A stretch of 64,000 nt of DNA from Xiphophorus maculatus (GCF_002775205.1 NC_036461.1:15413015-15477014), one strand, 5' to 3'. Counted from the stretch's first letter, positions 24,884 to 43,300 are shown. Numbers and translations: made by a program. The notes: generated by a model from the sequence alone, not told the origin.

Positions 24884-27800
24884 ATGGGTTCTACCTTGTT
24901 ATTAAAATTCAGAATTTGTTTTATATCACCACAACTAACTTCCACTGCACGCTTTCTATGCACAAGAGATATTAAGCCAAACCTCGAAGTCAGACAGATA
25001 GACAGAAAGAACAGTGGACAAACTAGAATAGCAAACAGAACTCTCAGACATGGTACAGAGGATGTAAACACTAAGAAATCCAGCATGCTGCTGCAGACCT
25101 CTTTTCCCAAATCTGTTTTTGCTGCTGGGACAGCAAAGAGGACAGCAGAACTGATGAAGAGGAAGGCACCAGCAGTCTTTGAGGAAGAGGAACAACATCA
25201 AGAGGAGCAGAAACGCATGACGGGTATGGTGACTGCAATTTAAGACGTATCTTTTTACAACCACACAGTCCTACTTCCATATTTGCTTTTGTTTGTTGTA
25301 CTAAACAAGAGGTGTTTCATAGAAAAGTATCAGCCTCCTGAACGGCCTCTGCTTCCTGCTGAGTGGAAAGACCTGAAGGAATCTCAAGAAAACCGGGAAC
25401 GTTTTGAAATCCAGATGATGAACACCTTATTCACTTGCGGATCAGAGCTGAACATAGCAAAGTAAGAGATGATGAGAGTGTCTATAATGTTTTAAGCCAA
25501 TTTTCCTTTCAGTAAACAGGAATATTAGGTATAAAGTGCATATCCTTCGCTTTTCCAGGTCCTTGCTGACTTTTGTGGCGATGGAAAAGGGCACGCTGTC
25601 CTATGAGTTGCTGCTACGCTACCTGACACTGTGTGTGAAAGGCGGACACGACGATGAGGTGTTTGACATCTACAAAATCATGCGTGGAAGTTTCCCTTCA
25701 CTCGACACGGGGGCTTCCTCCCTTTTTATTAAATCCTTTGGCCGTACTGTGAGGTGGAGGGAAGCAGTTGAGATCCTGCAGGAGATCAAGCAGGTGAAGT
25801 ACATTCTTGTTTAGGAAATGACTTGAGTACATACTCTCCTTATTAACTTTTGATTTGTATTATTTCAGGTTTTTACACCATCACCGCGTAACTATAGTGA
25901 CGTTATTGCAGCAGCAGTTCATCACAGAGATGCAACTACTGCCTGGGGTTTATACGATGAGCTTATTGAAAAGGGACTGAGTCCTCATCAGGAGACCTGG
26001 GATGCACTTTTTACAGGCGTGAAAGAGAGTGAGAGGGAAAAAGAAATGGGAGCCATGACTGAGTCAGAGCAGCATGAGAGGCTGCTGGGAGTTCTGGTGT
26101 ACATGAGGAACAACCAGATCTATCCCCAGCAGAACGTTGCAAACACCATAAAGAGTTGGTTTGAGAGGTAAGCAGTGATGGAAAAGTTTATTCCCTGTGC
26201 TTTAGTTTTTTTTCCATCATTTTTTATTCTTTTCTCTCTTCATTTATGTCTTTCTTCCTGATTTTAGTCTCAATGGACAGAAATGGACTGCAGCCTGGAG
26301 CACTGCTACCCCAAAGTAAATACACATTTTGCTACTTTTTACACGGTTCCCTTTGTGATGTTTTGTGCCATTTATTTAAAAAGTGTTTCTCTCCTTAGAG
26401 GTGTGTGTAGGTGTTGTGGATCAGAGCTGGAGTCTATAAAACTGAGTGCTGAGGAGTATCAGGAGCTGAAGGACAGAGTCATGACCGATGTCATTCAGGG
26501 GCGAGATGTATTCAACAAGACCACTCCTGAGGTACGGATTCGCACAAAAACAGCGTCTTTTAAAAATGGATTTATGTTGTTTCTCATCTTTAAAAGTCAT
26601 AATTATTTAAGGAGAGATTAAGACTAAGATGTTAAGTTTAAGAGTTTCTCTAAAATTTGAACTAAAACTGGTCTTAAGGAGGCTTTGCTTTTCAGGGACC
26701 AAAAGCCCCAGAAGATTTTAAAGTACCTGGAGTTTCTTGGTGTAAATCATTCCATGATCAGGATCACTGTCAGTTATCTGAAGGCATCATTTATGACAGT
26801 TTCATTGTGGTTAAGATCTGAAACTGAATTAAAATCAATTTAAACTCATAAAAAGAATGTAATGTAATAATCTACAGATTTTTTAGAATTAAAACTTGTG
26901 AAATGAGTATGGTAGGAACAGCAGACTCACACACTTGCAGCAGTGTGTCTGCTTCATTGAAACACTCGTGGACATCTACATTAATTTCTGTTGAGCACAA
27001 ATGCTGAAAAATATAAAATTTTTCAAGTTAAAGTCTCTTAAAAAGGCTTTGATTGGAGCAGTACTCTCTTTTTCAGTTTCCATGGTAACGCTGAGAAAGA
27101 AAGTCGGTGCTTCCTTTGATCAAATGTTTCCACTGGATAGAATTTATTACTGTATTTAAACACAAACTCCGAAAAGCAATGATATTATCAGCATAAGTGG
27201 CTGAGGTTAAATGTTGTGCTTGGAAACAACTACAGAACTTTTGGTACAGAAAATATGAACTGCAGAGGAGGGAAAAACTGAAATAAAATTCTGGGAATAT
27301 TCAACCACTGAGAAATGTTTAATATCCTTCCAGATCGAAGATCAACTTTTATTTCAAAGTCCATAAAAGTGCTACCACAGCACATTTCACTTTTGTGTGA
27401 TTTGGGCCTGGTTCCTGCAGTGGAAACGGAGGTGGAGAGAAATTATTCCAGAAAATCTCCCTGGTTCTGATAAGGTTCCTGTATTCGAAATGGACCTCAT
27501 GTCAGCATATGATGCATACGATGGAAAGTATATATATATTTAAATATATATATATACAAATTATAGCATCAGAGAAACAAAATCTACAAGTCCTGTGTTT
27601 AAGAGACATCAAAATAATTGTGAGGACCTGCCTCATGCGTCTGCTAGAGGGCATCATTGGTACACAGACACACCCGACTGATGACTGAAACTGACCCGTT
27701 CAGACTGTTACCAATTTCTGAGCTGAGTTTCACTTTATCGTCTGGTAATGGACCCAGAGCTCCGTCAACGGCGTTAGGTTCAAGTTTTAAATCAGTTTTT

Positions 27801-30800
27801 TGCAGATGAACAAACCTATTTCATGGAATTAGCAGCAAATAAGAAAAACTGCCTGGAAGAAAATTATATAGTCTCTATTTCATTATTATGAATCAGAACA
27901 AAAAACAAAAAATCCCAGTCATTTAGAGTTTTTAACACTTTTATATTAAGATATACACATTTATTACTAGTTTAACATTTTCTGATCAAGATTTAGATTT
28001 ATATATATATGTCGATGAAAGCCTGTTAGTTTAAGATAAAGTGACAAAAACCGCACAGCATTTTTTTTATCTGGGTTATAGGAAGTTTCTAAAAACTACT
28101 TTTAGAAAATTAAAACTGGATTCCAAAACATTTTATAAATTAAATTTCATATGTACTAAAGTGATGTCTGTCTTGAGATTTTTAACTTGCTGGTTTATAA
28201 ATATCATTTTAAGAAAAAAAATCATATTTGTTTTTGACATCTTACCTCACAGGCATAAATATGATCCTTTTAGATTTCAGTGGTAAAAGTTAAATATAAA
28301 ATTTTTTATATTATGTTTGTTCATTGGAAATGTTTTGGAAAGGTAAGTGTGATTTATATAAAAACAAAAATGATAAAATCCCCCTGCATTAAATAAAGTT
28401 AAATCCCATTGTTGAGGACATGTGACATAAATATGATGTGAAAGCTCAATGTATCCGAAGTGTTAGTCAATCAGCTTAAATCTTTACAAATACAAAACCA
28501 AAGACACACCACCGGCGTGACGGGCAGTTGAATAAAACAGAACGGGTCTTAAAATACTGATACTTTAATGCTCCCTGCAGGACTACAGGAGAAGGCATGT
28601 GTTGACATTGATTTTCAGTGCTTTACTTACAATAAAATTAAAGAAACATGCACAGGAAAAACCTTGGCAGCACAAGTGATATGCAACTAATAATGTGTCA
28701 TGTTTATTTGTGACCAGAGAGCAACTTTTGTCAGTGTTCCTTGAAGTTCTTCACTCTTCAGATAGCGGTTGTGGTTAGATAAGCTATTTAAATTTGGGGA
28801 CTTCCCACTTGTAGCATGCCATGTAAATATGGGCACAATCTGGCAAAATTGAAACGACTTCACACCCCTTCTAAAAGGGCAGGTGTTATTGTGTAAAAAA
28901 AAAAAAGATCAAGATGCACGCCGAACATTTTTCAACCTTTAATCAATTATAAACTGTACAGCTGAGTTGAAAATCTGAGATCTTTCTTTGGAGAAAAATA
29001 AACAAAACATGCTAATTGCATAACTGTGCACAACCTGTGGATGTCTGTATTAGAATGATGGGACTTCAGAACAAACAGAATGCGGCATCATTTGAAGCAC
29101 CTTTGAGTGGTTTGGCTGTTCTCAAATGGTTCATAGTTAAATCTCACTGCAAAAGGAGAAAGGTGCAAAAGAAAGTCCAATCCAAGTGGATGAAAAACTC
29201 ATGAAAATATATAAACAACAACCTAAGGAGTTTCTCAGAAGGCCTTAACATAATATTTCAAGTACAATGTGGCAACAACCTCCCATATTCCTCATATGTC
29301 TCAGTTATGGGGAATTGGAGAAAAGCAGAACATCTTCTTACAAATAAAACCTGACTGCATTTTGCAAAAACACATTCAAAGTCTCTCAGGTGTGTAGGAA
29401 ATCTTTCATAGTCTGATAAAATCAAGGTTGAATTTTTTATAACATTCTAAATGGTATGTTTGGTGCAATAGCAACACAGCACATCACCTGAAAAACTTTG
29501 TATCTACAGCGAAGCATGGTGGAGGCAGAGTTATGCTTTGGAGGTTTAAGGTAAAACTGAGGTCTTAGAGGACTTATGGACAGTTCCAAATAAAAAATAC
29601 CCAAACCTTTTGGCTTCTGCAAGAAACCTTAAGATCAAGAGGAACTTAATCTTTCAGCATTTCAGTAACTGAAAACAAACAAATCATTAGAAAAACAGCT
29701 CCATTAGAAGATTTAAGCTTTATTATGGCCCAGCCAAACTCAAATTGTGATATCTCAAAATATCTGCTGGGTGCTATAACGAGGATATGAGGTATGATCA
29801 GAATTTGGCGAAGAAATGTGGGAAAATATTCCAAATTGAAGATGGGATTGCTGAGATAGATTTTAACCCAGAAAGACTGAGAGCTAAAATAAAACCAAAA
29901 AGTGCTTCAACAGTTTTAGATTAAAGTTGTTAATACTTATGCAACATTATTTTAATCTTCCAATCACCCCATTTATAAATGAAATTTAAAAAAGGACAAA
30001 TAGAGTTTAGGAAATAATAATCAGTAGCTGAGAATAAAAACCTTCTAAAACTTTAAAACTGCTTCTAAATGTGCCAGTAAAACTGAAGTAGATCTATTTT
30101 ACCTGCTACAGACAGGAGACATTGGTATGTAAAAATCTGAAAAGAACAACGTATGCAAGAATCTTCCATAAGTTAAAAAAAAACTTTTCAAGAAAAAAAT
30201 AAATAAAAATCCCCCGTTTCATATCTGAAAGGTTCTTTGATGCATTCAAAACATTATTTATGACTTGAGGAACAAAAAGACTGACTTTGAAAGTCGCTTT
30301 CTATGAGATTTGAAATGTAGAAATTATTTTTGGTATTTTAAATTAAAATTTTTATGCTCTTTGGAGATTATATAACCTTTTAATTGTTGTAATAGGAACT
30401 TTAACCATGGCGATCCCTCTCTGTTGCCTGTAACTTGGCTAAATGTAACATGCAACACGTTAGAATCTTCTGTCAGTTGTGATAAAGTGTTTATTCTGCA
30501 GCTCTGAGTCAGTGGAAATGCTGCTGTTTATTTTTACAGAAACAAATTGTGATAACAAGGCACCTGAGTGGTAATGTATGCTCAGGAGTGTGTGTACAGA
30601 TGTGGGAGTGTGTGTGTTTTAAGCAGACATATTATCCAGGTTAGCACAATGAGGCCGGTCTCAGGTATCAGCTTTGGAAAGTCCCGGGATAATTACTCTG
30701 GACTTTGTCTCTACCGTTCACGTCCTTCTTTGTCTGCTCTCAGGCTCCTCTTTTTCTTCTTTCCATCAATCGTTCTCTTCATCTCAAACTCCAGTGAGCG

Positions 30801-33800
30801 ACTACTTACTGTTAAAGTTGAGGGGCTTTTTTTCAGCAGCCTGACGGGCCTTTCCTTTTTCCTGCTCACAGTTACATCACAGGAGGAATATTGCAAAAAT
30901 TTTTTGCATTTATAAGGTTGCATTTTGGGCTGAATCTTAATGATACTGTGCAAACAGTTTCAGGTTTCAGGTCCTGGGGAATTCACAGCAGCCTATTTCC
31001 ATATCTATCTAAAAGTGAAAGCACCAATAATGTTTCCACACTGGTGCTGTTCTGAGCTCCATGGCAACTTTCCTGTTATGGTACGAAGATGCAGACCAAC
31101 GTTAAAGACACAGAAGAACAGGCCTCCCAATTATTTTTCCTAATCATTCCTTATAGTCCTCAGACAATCCTAACTAACAGGACTGATTGTTGGGTCTATT
31201 TAGCATTTGACAAGTCAGTAGAAGGAGCCATCTGATGAGTGATCCTGCAGGTTGAGTCCAGATTCATTTCTGGAGTCAAAGAATGAACAAACCCCTGATG
31301 CTGTTACTGTCTGGGAGGCTCACAGTCTGTCTCAGTTCCCTTCCAGCTAAAACGGTCTGTTTCCACTGCTGCAATTCAAACCGTCTGCTGTGCAGAGTAA
31401 TTTTAAGCATCTGCTAAAAAAAAAAAAAGACAGACATACTAAAAAGAGAACCACAAATGAAAGTCAAATAAAATTATTCAAAGAAATTTTGCAAGTAACT
31501 CATGGACTTACATTTAGTAAGTCCATGAGTTGTTTTCCTTGTCGGGGGGGAAAAAAGTTCAAGCCCACATTTCTGTCAAAGGTTGTGCTGTAAGTAATTG
31601 AATATGCTGAAGTCAAATTCAAGTGAGTGTCAGTAATTTGATTGAAACTTCTGCAACTAATAAATGCAGCTGAATACAGCATTACTTTCCATATACATTA
31701 AACGGTTTCACTTCTTTTTTAGACGCTTAAGATACTTAACCGGGAATGCCATGGCAGCTCAATCAGGAATTTAATGGGTTGATCATAATTGTTGGGTTGA
31801 TCACAATTGATCAAAAATTGCCAGACAACATGCCTAGCTTACCTAAGTTTGGGTTTCCTTCCACAAGTTTAATGGTTGCTGGGTTTTTGGGCCATCCGTC
31901 CTGACAGAAGTGTTAATACTGGCTTGGTTCGCACACACACACTTTCTCAGCATTGGACACACATTTTCTGACTGAGATCAGGGCTTTGTGATGACACTTT
32001 GCTGTCTTCAAATCACTTTATATCTAATTTGGTCTAATTCCTTTTTAGAAGACACGTGTGTGCCATACCTGAACTCTCCGGTTGGATTCTTGGGATTTTC
32101 TTTCGATATTTGCGTCAGTAAAGCTGCCTGTTTGTCCTGATCTCTCCCATCCTCATCTGATAGTTGTACCGCTTGAATTTTAATGTTGCTTTTGGACAAG
32201 TGACTTCTTCCTTGAAGAGTGGCCTTTCAAGACATGCTGCTGCAAAACAGACATGTTTCTGTTTAGATAATACCGTTTCTCCCAGCATCTTCACAAGTTC
32301 TTACTCTGGGGTTGCTAAGCACATTTCACAATAAAATAAACAACAAAAACATCCATCTCTGGGACACAGAACTTGTTTTGTTCCTGAGTGGAATCATTTC
32401 TGGAAATTTCCATGGCATTTATATGTATGTATAATTGGTGGAACAGATTAATTTGATGCCTTCAGGCATCTGGAAACTGTACCTGAGGATGAACCAGACT
32501 TGTGGTCCGTAATTCTCATTCTAAAGCCTTGTCTAAAGGCTTGATTTTTGGTAGCAATGTCAGAGTCACTTTAAAATACAGATGTTTGAATTAATTCCAG
32601 TCACAGTTTAGGACATTTTAGTCTTATTAATTATCAGACATTGAAGGGGAAAAAAATCCTTTTGTGCAGTTTATGTAACCATCTGTTCTTAGTTGTGTGT
32701 ACTAATGTAACTGTATTTATTTTCACTTTATATATAGTTTACTAAAAGCATCCCGAGCGATTTAGGAATACCATCCTCCAAGATATTTTAATCTAAAACC
32801 AAACAAGCGAATCATGCAAGTGAAGGTTTTGCTGTGTTCTGAGCTGAAGACACGTTTCCATTTTAAGTATGGCAGCATGCTATATTAGAATTCAACTGGC
32901 ATTTCTTCTGTGTAGGTTTGCAGAAAAAGCTATTTTTGCAGCTTTTTATTAGTTTTGTGGTCTGTTTTGGGGGTGTTTGCATCTTAAACCACTTTCAGAT
33001 AACGCCTACACTTATATTTTACACTGACCCTGGTGAAAATTCAAAAGCAGCATTTAGATCAGAAATGATTACTGGCACATTTATTTATTCAAATCTATTG
33101 TCTTTATTTTCTCCTTCAGCGTCATTCGCTGTCAGAGTTTGTGCTTCGTATGTCATTGCTTTCTGTCTGTGCTTCTGTTCAGGAGTTGGAGAGCTTTAAA
33201 GCGTTTGTGAAGAGGAAGCCAGCTTTTGATGTGGTCATAGACGGGCTGAATGTTGCAAATATCAACAAAGATAAAACCAAGCTGTCAGAGACGGTGAGAA
33301 TGCACACAGATGCATAATTACTTGGAACGCAGTTAATTAAAAGCAACATATTTATTTATAAAAGATCTGCTTTATGTGTGCTCATTTGACAGATGCACAA
33401 GCTCAGTTTTATCGTGTAGATTTTAGCGTGTGTTTTTTTTTTCTCCCAACACAGGGGGTTTTCTGTCAGTTTCACAATGAATAACCTCATCTGCCTGAAT
33501 CTTAGATGTGCACTAAAACTGTCTGATACCGGATTTTAAACTTACCTAACCTACTTGTCTGACTGCCCACATCTGTCTGTCTGTCTCTGCTGGTCTGTGT
33601 GACACTTGCATCATCATACTCACACATTTTGTTGCTGCAGGGCAGGAAAGTACAGACAGATAAGACTGTTTCCCTATCTAGTCATCTGCTGCAGTTTGTG
33701 GGAAAGCAAAATAAATCATGAAAATTAGAGCTGCTGAAATTTGCATTAAGACCATAGGCAGGAGTTTTTATTCAAATAATTGACTGCGTGAATGAAATCA

Positions 33801-36379
33801 GAAATGAGCTCCACCTGTGAAAAACGTAAATACCAGCAGAATTCGTCAGAACGTTGGCGTCACTAAACCTGGTGGCGTGCAGACGTTTGAGCCCCTCAGA
33901 GGGGAAAGGTCGAACAAGAAAGATGGCACAGGGTTTAAGGCAGGAGTGTCAAACTCATTTACATTTGGGGCCAAATCAAGATCATGAATGCTCTTAAAGG
34001 GCCGGTGTATTTGATAAAACCTGTTCACAAACTGTTAAAATATCAAGGAATTCTTAAAATGAAATAATATTATTGAACATCTTTTCAGTCCTTCCAGAAT
34101 TTTGTGGCTTTTGCAATAAAAATCAAAGTGTTTGTGGTTCTAATTTGGAAATATTTGCACTTATTTATGATGGTAAATGCAACTTTTTTTTTTACTTGCT
34201 GTGTAGATCACGGACTATAATCTGACATCAATTAAGGCTCAGGCAGCTGTTTAGTACAAGTAAGAAAGGTTTTGAGAATTTTTGAGAAAATTTGCAATAA
34301 ACTCCCAATTATATATTAGCACAAAACAGTGCAGGGATTTGTTGATTTTGCATGAATTTCCACAATAATTCTCAAGAAATTGGAGGAGCTGGTTGATATA
34401 ATTTGGAAGTAAACAGATAAAAATGACATTGATTTGGTTGATAACATAATATTTAAGCGCACTTTGTGTTTAGTCTAGAATCTAGAGGGCCGCATAAACA
34501 GCTATGGTGGTCTAGATTTGGCCTTTGAGGGACTTTGAGTTTGACAGATGTGGTTTAAGGCATGATTTGGGGTTTTGTTCCAAGTTGGTGTAGACCGAAA
34601 CAGAGACAGGATCTCAATGCAAACATCAAAGACTTTAATCAGCCTATTGGAGTTATGGTTCAATAACACGTTTTGCTATTGCTCAAAATATTCAGCAGGT
34701 TCAAGCTCCAATGAGTGGCTCCTTAAAATGAACATGTTGATTCTTACAGAGTTTCCTGCATCCTCACAAAATTTAGCTGGATATTTTTGAGATTTGGCAC
34801 ATAAACAAGCCAGTTAGAAGTTGTTTATTGAAGATCTTAGGAAAGCTGAAATAACATAAAAACCCCTTTTAGGTACATTCAAGAGAAAAATATTGCATTG
34901 TTTTGTAGCTAAACATTTGACTCCTTTTACAGATGGAAACTGATTAATTAATGGTTTATACAACAAGATAAAAATCATAAATATGAATAAATACATTTAT
35001 AATATGCCTATTGAATGTGTTGCAAAGAATCCATCAGAACTGGAAGCCAGTTATTTAAAAAAAAATCTTCTCCTGAATGAAAGTTGAAAGAAATGTACTG
35101 GCCTTCCTGAAATCTTTAATAATAGCCTAATAAAGACTTACTGAGAATTGACAATTCAGCATAAATGAAGTTGGTGATGTCATGACTCTGTTCAGCCAAA
35201 GCGTTGTACAAATTCTGATTATTTTTTTTCTTGAACATGTCAGAATAAAGGTCAAGTAACTTTATCTATTTATGCTTAATTAGATTTGAACCAATCAATG
35301 CACTTTTATTTTATGACTTATTTATTAATTGGTGGTTTAAAAAACAAAAAGAGGTTTTCCTAATATGCCCCCCCCCCCTCCCCCTCTACTTAATAAGTAT
35401 GCACAATTAATTGGGTTGAATCTTTCTAAACTTTTTAGATGAAGATTTTCCCATTGTAGTAAAATTAGATTTTTTGAGGGTATTTATACATTTTACCAGG
35501 AATTAGCTGATTCTAGTGTGTTAAATTATGCTGTATTTTCTACCACAAAATATCGACATTGCACTTACTAAAGGGTGGTGCAAATGACAGACTTGTATGT
35601 GTTATTGCAGCTGTTGGCAGTGGTGTTGGAGCTTGAGCGTCAGGCCCTCAACATCCTGGTGCTGGGGAGGAAACACATGTTGAGGCCCTCCAAATCCTGG
35701 GACAGACGCAACATGATCCTCATCCAGCAGAAAGCGCATTGCTTCTTTACTGAAAACATGTGAGAGTCTCAGAATGACAAAGTAACACTTCCTAAAGTTA
35801 GCACACCAAGCAGATGGAGGTGGTGTAAATGGCATCAGAGGATGGAAGCAACTAAATAATTATTTTGGACCTCACACCTTCCATCTCCCTGTTAGATCTG
35901 AGGACGACCCGTTCCTGCTGTATGCCACTTTGCATTCTGGGAACCATTGTCGGTTCGTGAGCAGGGACCTGATGAGGGACCACAAGGCCTGCCTACCAGA
36001 TGGGGTAACCAGGCGGCTCTTCTTCAAGTGGCAGAGGGGCCATCAGCTAGTGGTGGCTGGGTATGTCGCCGCTGGCAGGAGGGTGAAATTTCTGGTGAGT
36101 GGATGGTTGGTTACAACCTCTTGTAAGGTCAGGGCTGTAAAGAGTAAACATTAGGTCGACATTGTACTATCTAGGCTACTGCTCCTGCGTCTTTTTCATG
36201 TGTGAACTCTCTCCGAGGCACAGACTGACTGCATCTTTCTGCTTTATTAGAGTATTCCCTGCTTTGACACCATTGTCCAGACTACAGAAAATACCTGGCA
36301 TGTTCCCTATGATGACACCGGGGACAGAAGCACATATGAAGTGCCACAACGGTGGCTGTGTCTCACCAAAAAACACTGA
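24884..36379 (+). CDS. prorp: Protein-only RNase P catalytic subunit (mitochondrial)
   Basis: Ten coding exons: 24884-25223, 25323-25461, 25559-25793, 25869-26167, 26268-26315, 26399-26531, 33183-33293, 35611-35759, 35896-36094, 36251-36379, giving 593 residues (human 583). PRORP cleaves 5' leaders from mitochondrial tRNA precursors together with TRMT10C and HSD17B10. The N-terminus ([18 protein letters not shown]) lacks acidic residues and suits a mitochondrial presequence. Helical PPR repeats occupy roughly residues 150-330. A CxxC-type zinc ligand pair lies at VCRCCGSE in exon 6. The NYN metallonuclease shows [28 protein letters not shown] and [13 protein letters not shown], whose aspartates bind the metal; WHVPYDD and WLCL near the C-terminus complete the zinc site. 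The exon 2 acceptor follows a good TACTAAAC branch site. A 6.65-kb intron separates the zinc segment from the nuclease exons. Confidence 0.96.
28826..30060 (+). mobile_element. Relic of a Tc1/mariner-like transposon
   Basis: The 5' part has CACACCCCTTCTAAAAGGGC and a CAACCTTTAAT word typical of a fish Tc1-like family. The middle has AGCATGGTGGAGGCAGAGTT, a remnant of the transposase segment that usually reads as a Gly-rich motif. No intact frame remains, so it is old. Ends were estimated by eye. Confidence 0.5.
31497..31531 (+). repeat. Perfect 15-bp stem, 5-nt loop hairpin
   Basis: AACTCATGGACTTAC and its exact complement flank ATTTA in prorp intron 6. The stem is too short for a typical pre-miRNA. 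Confidence 0.8.
33941..34552. mobile_element. Non-autonomous hAT element in prorp intron 7
   Basis: The left end CAGGAGTGTCAAACTC is complemented by GAGTTTGACAGATGTG on the right. Sub-terminal GGGCC and GGCC words are typical of the widespread fish family with GTGTCAAACTC ends. A perfect 8-bp duplication GTTTAAGG flanks the 612-bp element (33933-33940 and 34553-34560), diagnostic for hAT. It has no coding capacity. Confidence 0.85.
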
Positions 36380-40307
<3,928 letters not shown>

Positions 40308-43300
40308 GGATCAATGGGAAAACCAGAAGTCTCAGCTAGAAGGAAAAATAAGAGGAGCTTCATTTGTCACAATTCAGGGAGATTTACAACACAGGGAGGT
40401 CAAATCTGGACATTTTACTGCAGGTTGGGTTGAGTTTTTCGGCCAGATGCACTGCCTTTTACCAGCCTCTGTTCTTCCAAGTCATAATTTAACCCACAAA
40501 ATCCCCCCCTCGCCCCACCTACATTCTCACTTTTTAAAAAGATTCTGGACTTTCAGATCGGTGCTCCCAATGGCATAAAAGTACAACACACTCATCAGTT
40601 TCGTTGTTTGACATGAGTGTGTCAGTAGCTCTACAGCTGCAGAGCGGTACCTCTCGGTTGCGGTGGTTTATTTTTTACTCAGTACGCTCTTCACTTGCGA
40701 TCTCTGGAGTTTCTTGTTCACGCTCCGGGAGCAGCTGTGGGAGTTTTCCCGTCACTACAATCATCTCCAAACGCCGTCAGACTCTGCTCAGGACAACAAC
40801 AACTAACTCAATGTTCAATTCTCTCCTCTCAGCTGCGATCTTTGCTGTATGCCGCTGCACTTCTATTAAATGCGGTGTTTTTATTTAACTCCAAAGTCTC
40901 TATGTTTACTCATTTATAGTTCAGCTGAAATTCAGCAGTCTTACAGGAAATGTGCAGCTTGTTTGACTCGGTTTCATAACAAACCTGATGATCTGAAATG
41001 GACCGTACACTCATTTAAAGCTGTGTCTGCTAATGAGTCTGCATACAACATTTTCATAATAGCTACACTTGCCCCTTTTACCGGCACTATTTTTGAGCTT
41101 TTGCAGCTAAATTGGTCATTTAAAATAAACGGCAAGTGAGAAGGCCCATTTGTTCCTCAGAATATTCAGATTTCAGATGTGGTTTTAACTCAACCAGTTT
41201 ACAAATCAGCTAAAATATTAGCCTAAATGAGGTCACATGTAGGCCTATAGCAAATGAGGTCACTCACCTATAAGGTCACTATAGCAAATTTGTTAAATTA
41301 TTGGGATAAATAATAATAGAATAATAATAATGGCTTATTAATGCTAGTGTACCCACTTAGATCAAGATCAGAAAGCTACATATTTAAAGAACATTTAAGA
41401 CTGGATCTGGAAAACATCTTAAATATCCAAAATAAACAAAACAACCGAAATAACAATAATTAAAATGGATTGTGAAATCGCTGTAACTGCATTTGAAAAA
41501 CTAAACTATGCAAAAGTGGCAGGTAGTGCAAACTAACTACTGTATACAGGGTATCAAATGTTTGCAGCATTTCTCAAAATGGCAGCTTTTCAACAATATT
41601 AAAACAGAGCAACTCTTTAACAGCCGTTGTCCAAATGACAATGATTGCGCTCGTTTTAATTTATTATGCTCTTAATTGATTTAGTCCTTATTGTGGCAGG
41701 CTTAGTCACATGCAGCTGTGGTAAAAAGTAAGGACACTCTGCAGTCATTCAGTCAACCACAAACATGGCAGCAAATCTACAACATAATGGCTGAAAAGAC
41801 AAACTTAAAATAGTTGTGCAAAAATGTCTGCAAACCAAATGAACTGAACGTTTCTCACAATGACTTGAGATTAAATATAAAGTCTAAAGATAGTCCCATA
41901 AGCTTTTGATCTTAGCTTTTTCATATATAAACAGTCAGAGAAGAGCATTTTAATTATTCCATAATATAACCTAGTAGTTTAATTTTTAATTATTAATAAT
42001 CTTGGTCGCCATTTAAACAGGAATGTCATGAACAGCTGAAGCATTCAGTTCCTGGGAATTTCCTCTCAAATCTCCCGTAGCCACACCTTGCAGATAAACT
42101 TCCTTATTCAAATGACAGAGCACTACACTTCATTCCACAAGCAGGGACAAAAAATTTCCAAAGCCTCTTATCTGTTTTTGTTTTGTTGTTTTAAATACAT
42201 GCATAGAGGACATCAAAGCCCGACTTCCACTTCCTTATTCGCTGGAAGTGAGCTGTTGAACAATCTGGTTTTTCTTTTTAAATATGAAAATACAGGCTGG
42301 CTGATGAGAAATGACTCGGCTCGGCTGTCATGCTCTGATGGAGGCATTAGGATGACCAGACCCATATATGGCGGGAAGAGGGCACATGGGTAATTTCCTG
42401 CGTAATTACAGCCTCGTAGTGTTGTCAGGCGCTGCTGATTACATGTTGCCTTTTGAGACTTTAACGTTTTTAGATTTTTACATGTTTCTCATGGTTTACT
42501 GGGGAATAATTAAAATGTTTCAGCAGCTTTTAGTAGCAAATATGTGGAATTTCTATCAGGAGACATTTCTACTGTAGAGTCTATGACATGCTGGATATCA
42601 ACTCTTGGACCAAATTCTGACTGATTTTGACCTTTACTTGTCATATTAGTGCTTGGAGTTGATCACAATTTGTCCGTCTCTGTTTAAATGATGACTCTTG
42701 AGGATATAACCACAGATTTTCTTTGGGGTCAAGGAGAGTTTCTAAAAAGTTAAAAGTTCTGCCCTAGTGACGCAGATCTCCCTCAGGCTGGAAAATATCC
42801 AAATCATCATCAACAAACGTTTCCTGGTTTGCTAGAAGAAGTTATTCTTGGAGGACATTTTGATCCGGTTCATTAATAGCAGCGATCAAAAGCCTCGACT
42901 TCCTCTGATGGGAAGAGACTAAATGAGGGAAGTTCCGACTTGTGGAACCTTTCAGCATTAATCTGAAAAAATAACCTTCAACCTCTGTCTCCTGCTGTCC
43001 ATCCTGCACAATTTCAGCCTGTCCTTGTCAAATTCATACCAGGTTTTGTTGCGAACTAATGATTGCTGCATGTTTCTGTCCGAAGGTAACCATTAAACAC
43101 AAAAAAGATGGTATTAAGCACATCTGTTGCTCTTTTAAGAGTTTAATTAAATTCAGCTGGGTTGTTTCCCAGCATCACCTGTCCTGATGCAACTACATCA
43201 AAATGAAATTAGCTCATAATTTTGAGCAAAACATATCAAAACTTGGTTTCTCAATGATCGAGATGCATCAATATAAAAGGAAATTAGACTTTTCCCCCCA

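Larger units (their letters stand above)
26532..33182 (+). other. prorp: Large prorp intron 6
   Basis: This 6.65-kb intron is far longer than the other prorp introns (mostly under 200 bp). It is AT-rich and contains a decayed Tc1-like relic (28.83-30.06 kb), short TA repeats near 27.53 kb and a perfect 15-bp hairpin at 31497-31531. The reading frame joins cleanly across it ([12 protein letters not shown]), so no coding exon is missing inside. No other gene was recognised. Confidence 0.8.

Noticed and set aside
28041-28286. Open frame of 81 codons in prorp intron 6
   Set aside because: AT-rich, biased composition with no homology features; chance frame.
31497-31531. microRNA gene
   Set aside because: A 15-bp stem with a 5-nt loop is too short for a Drosha-processed precursor.
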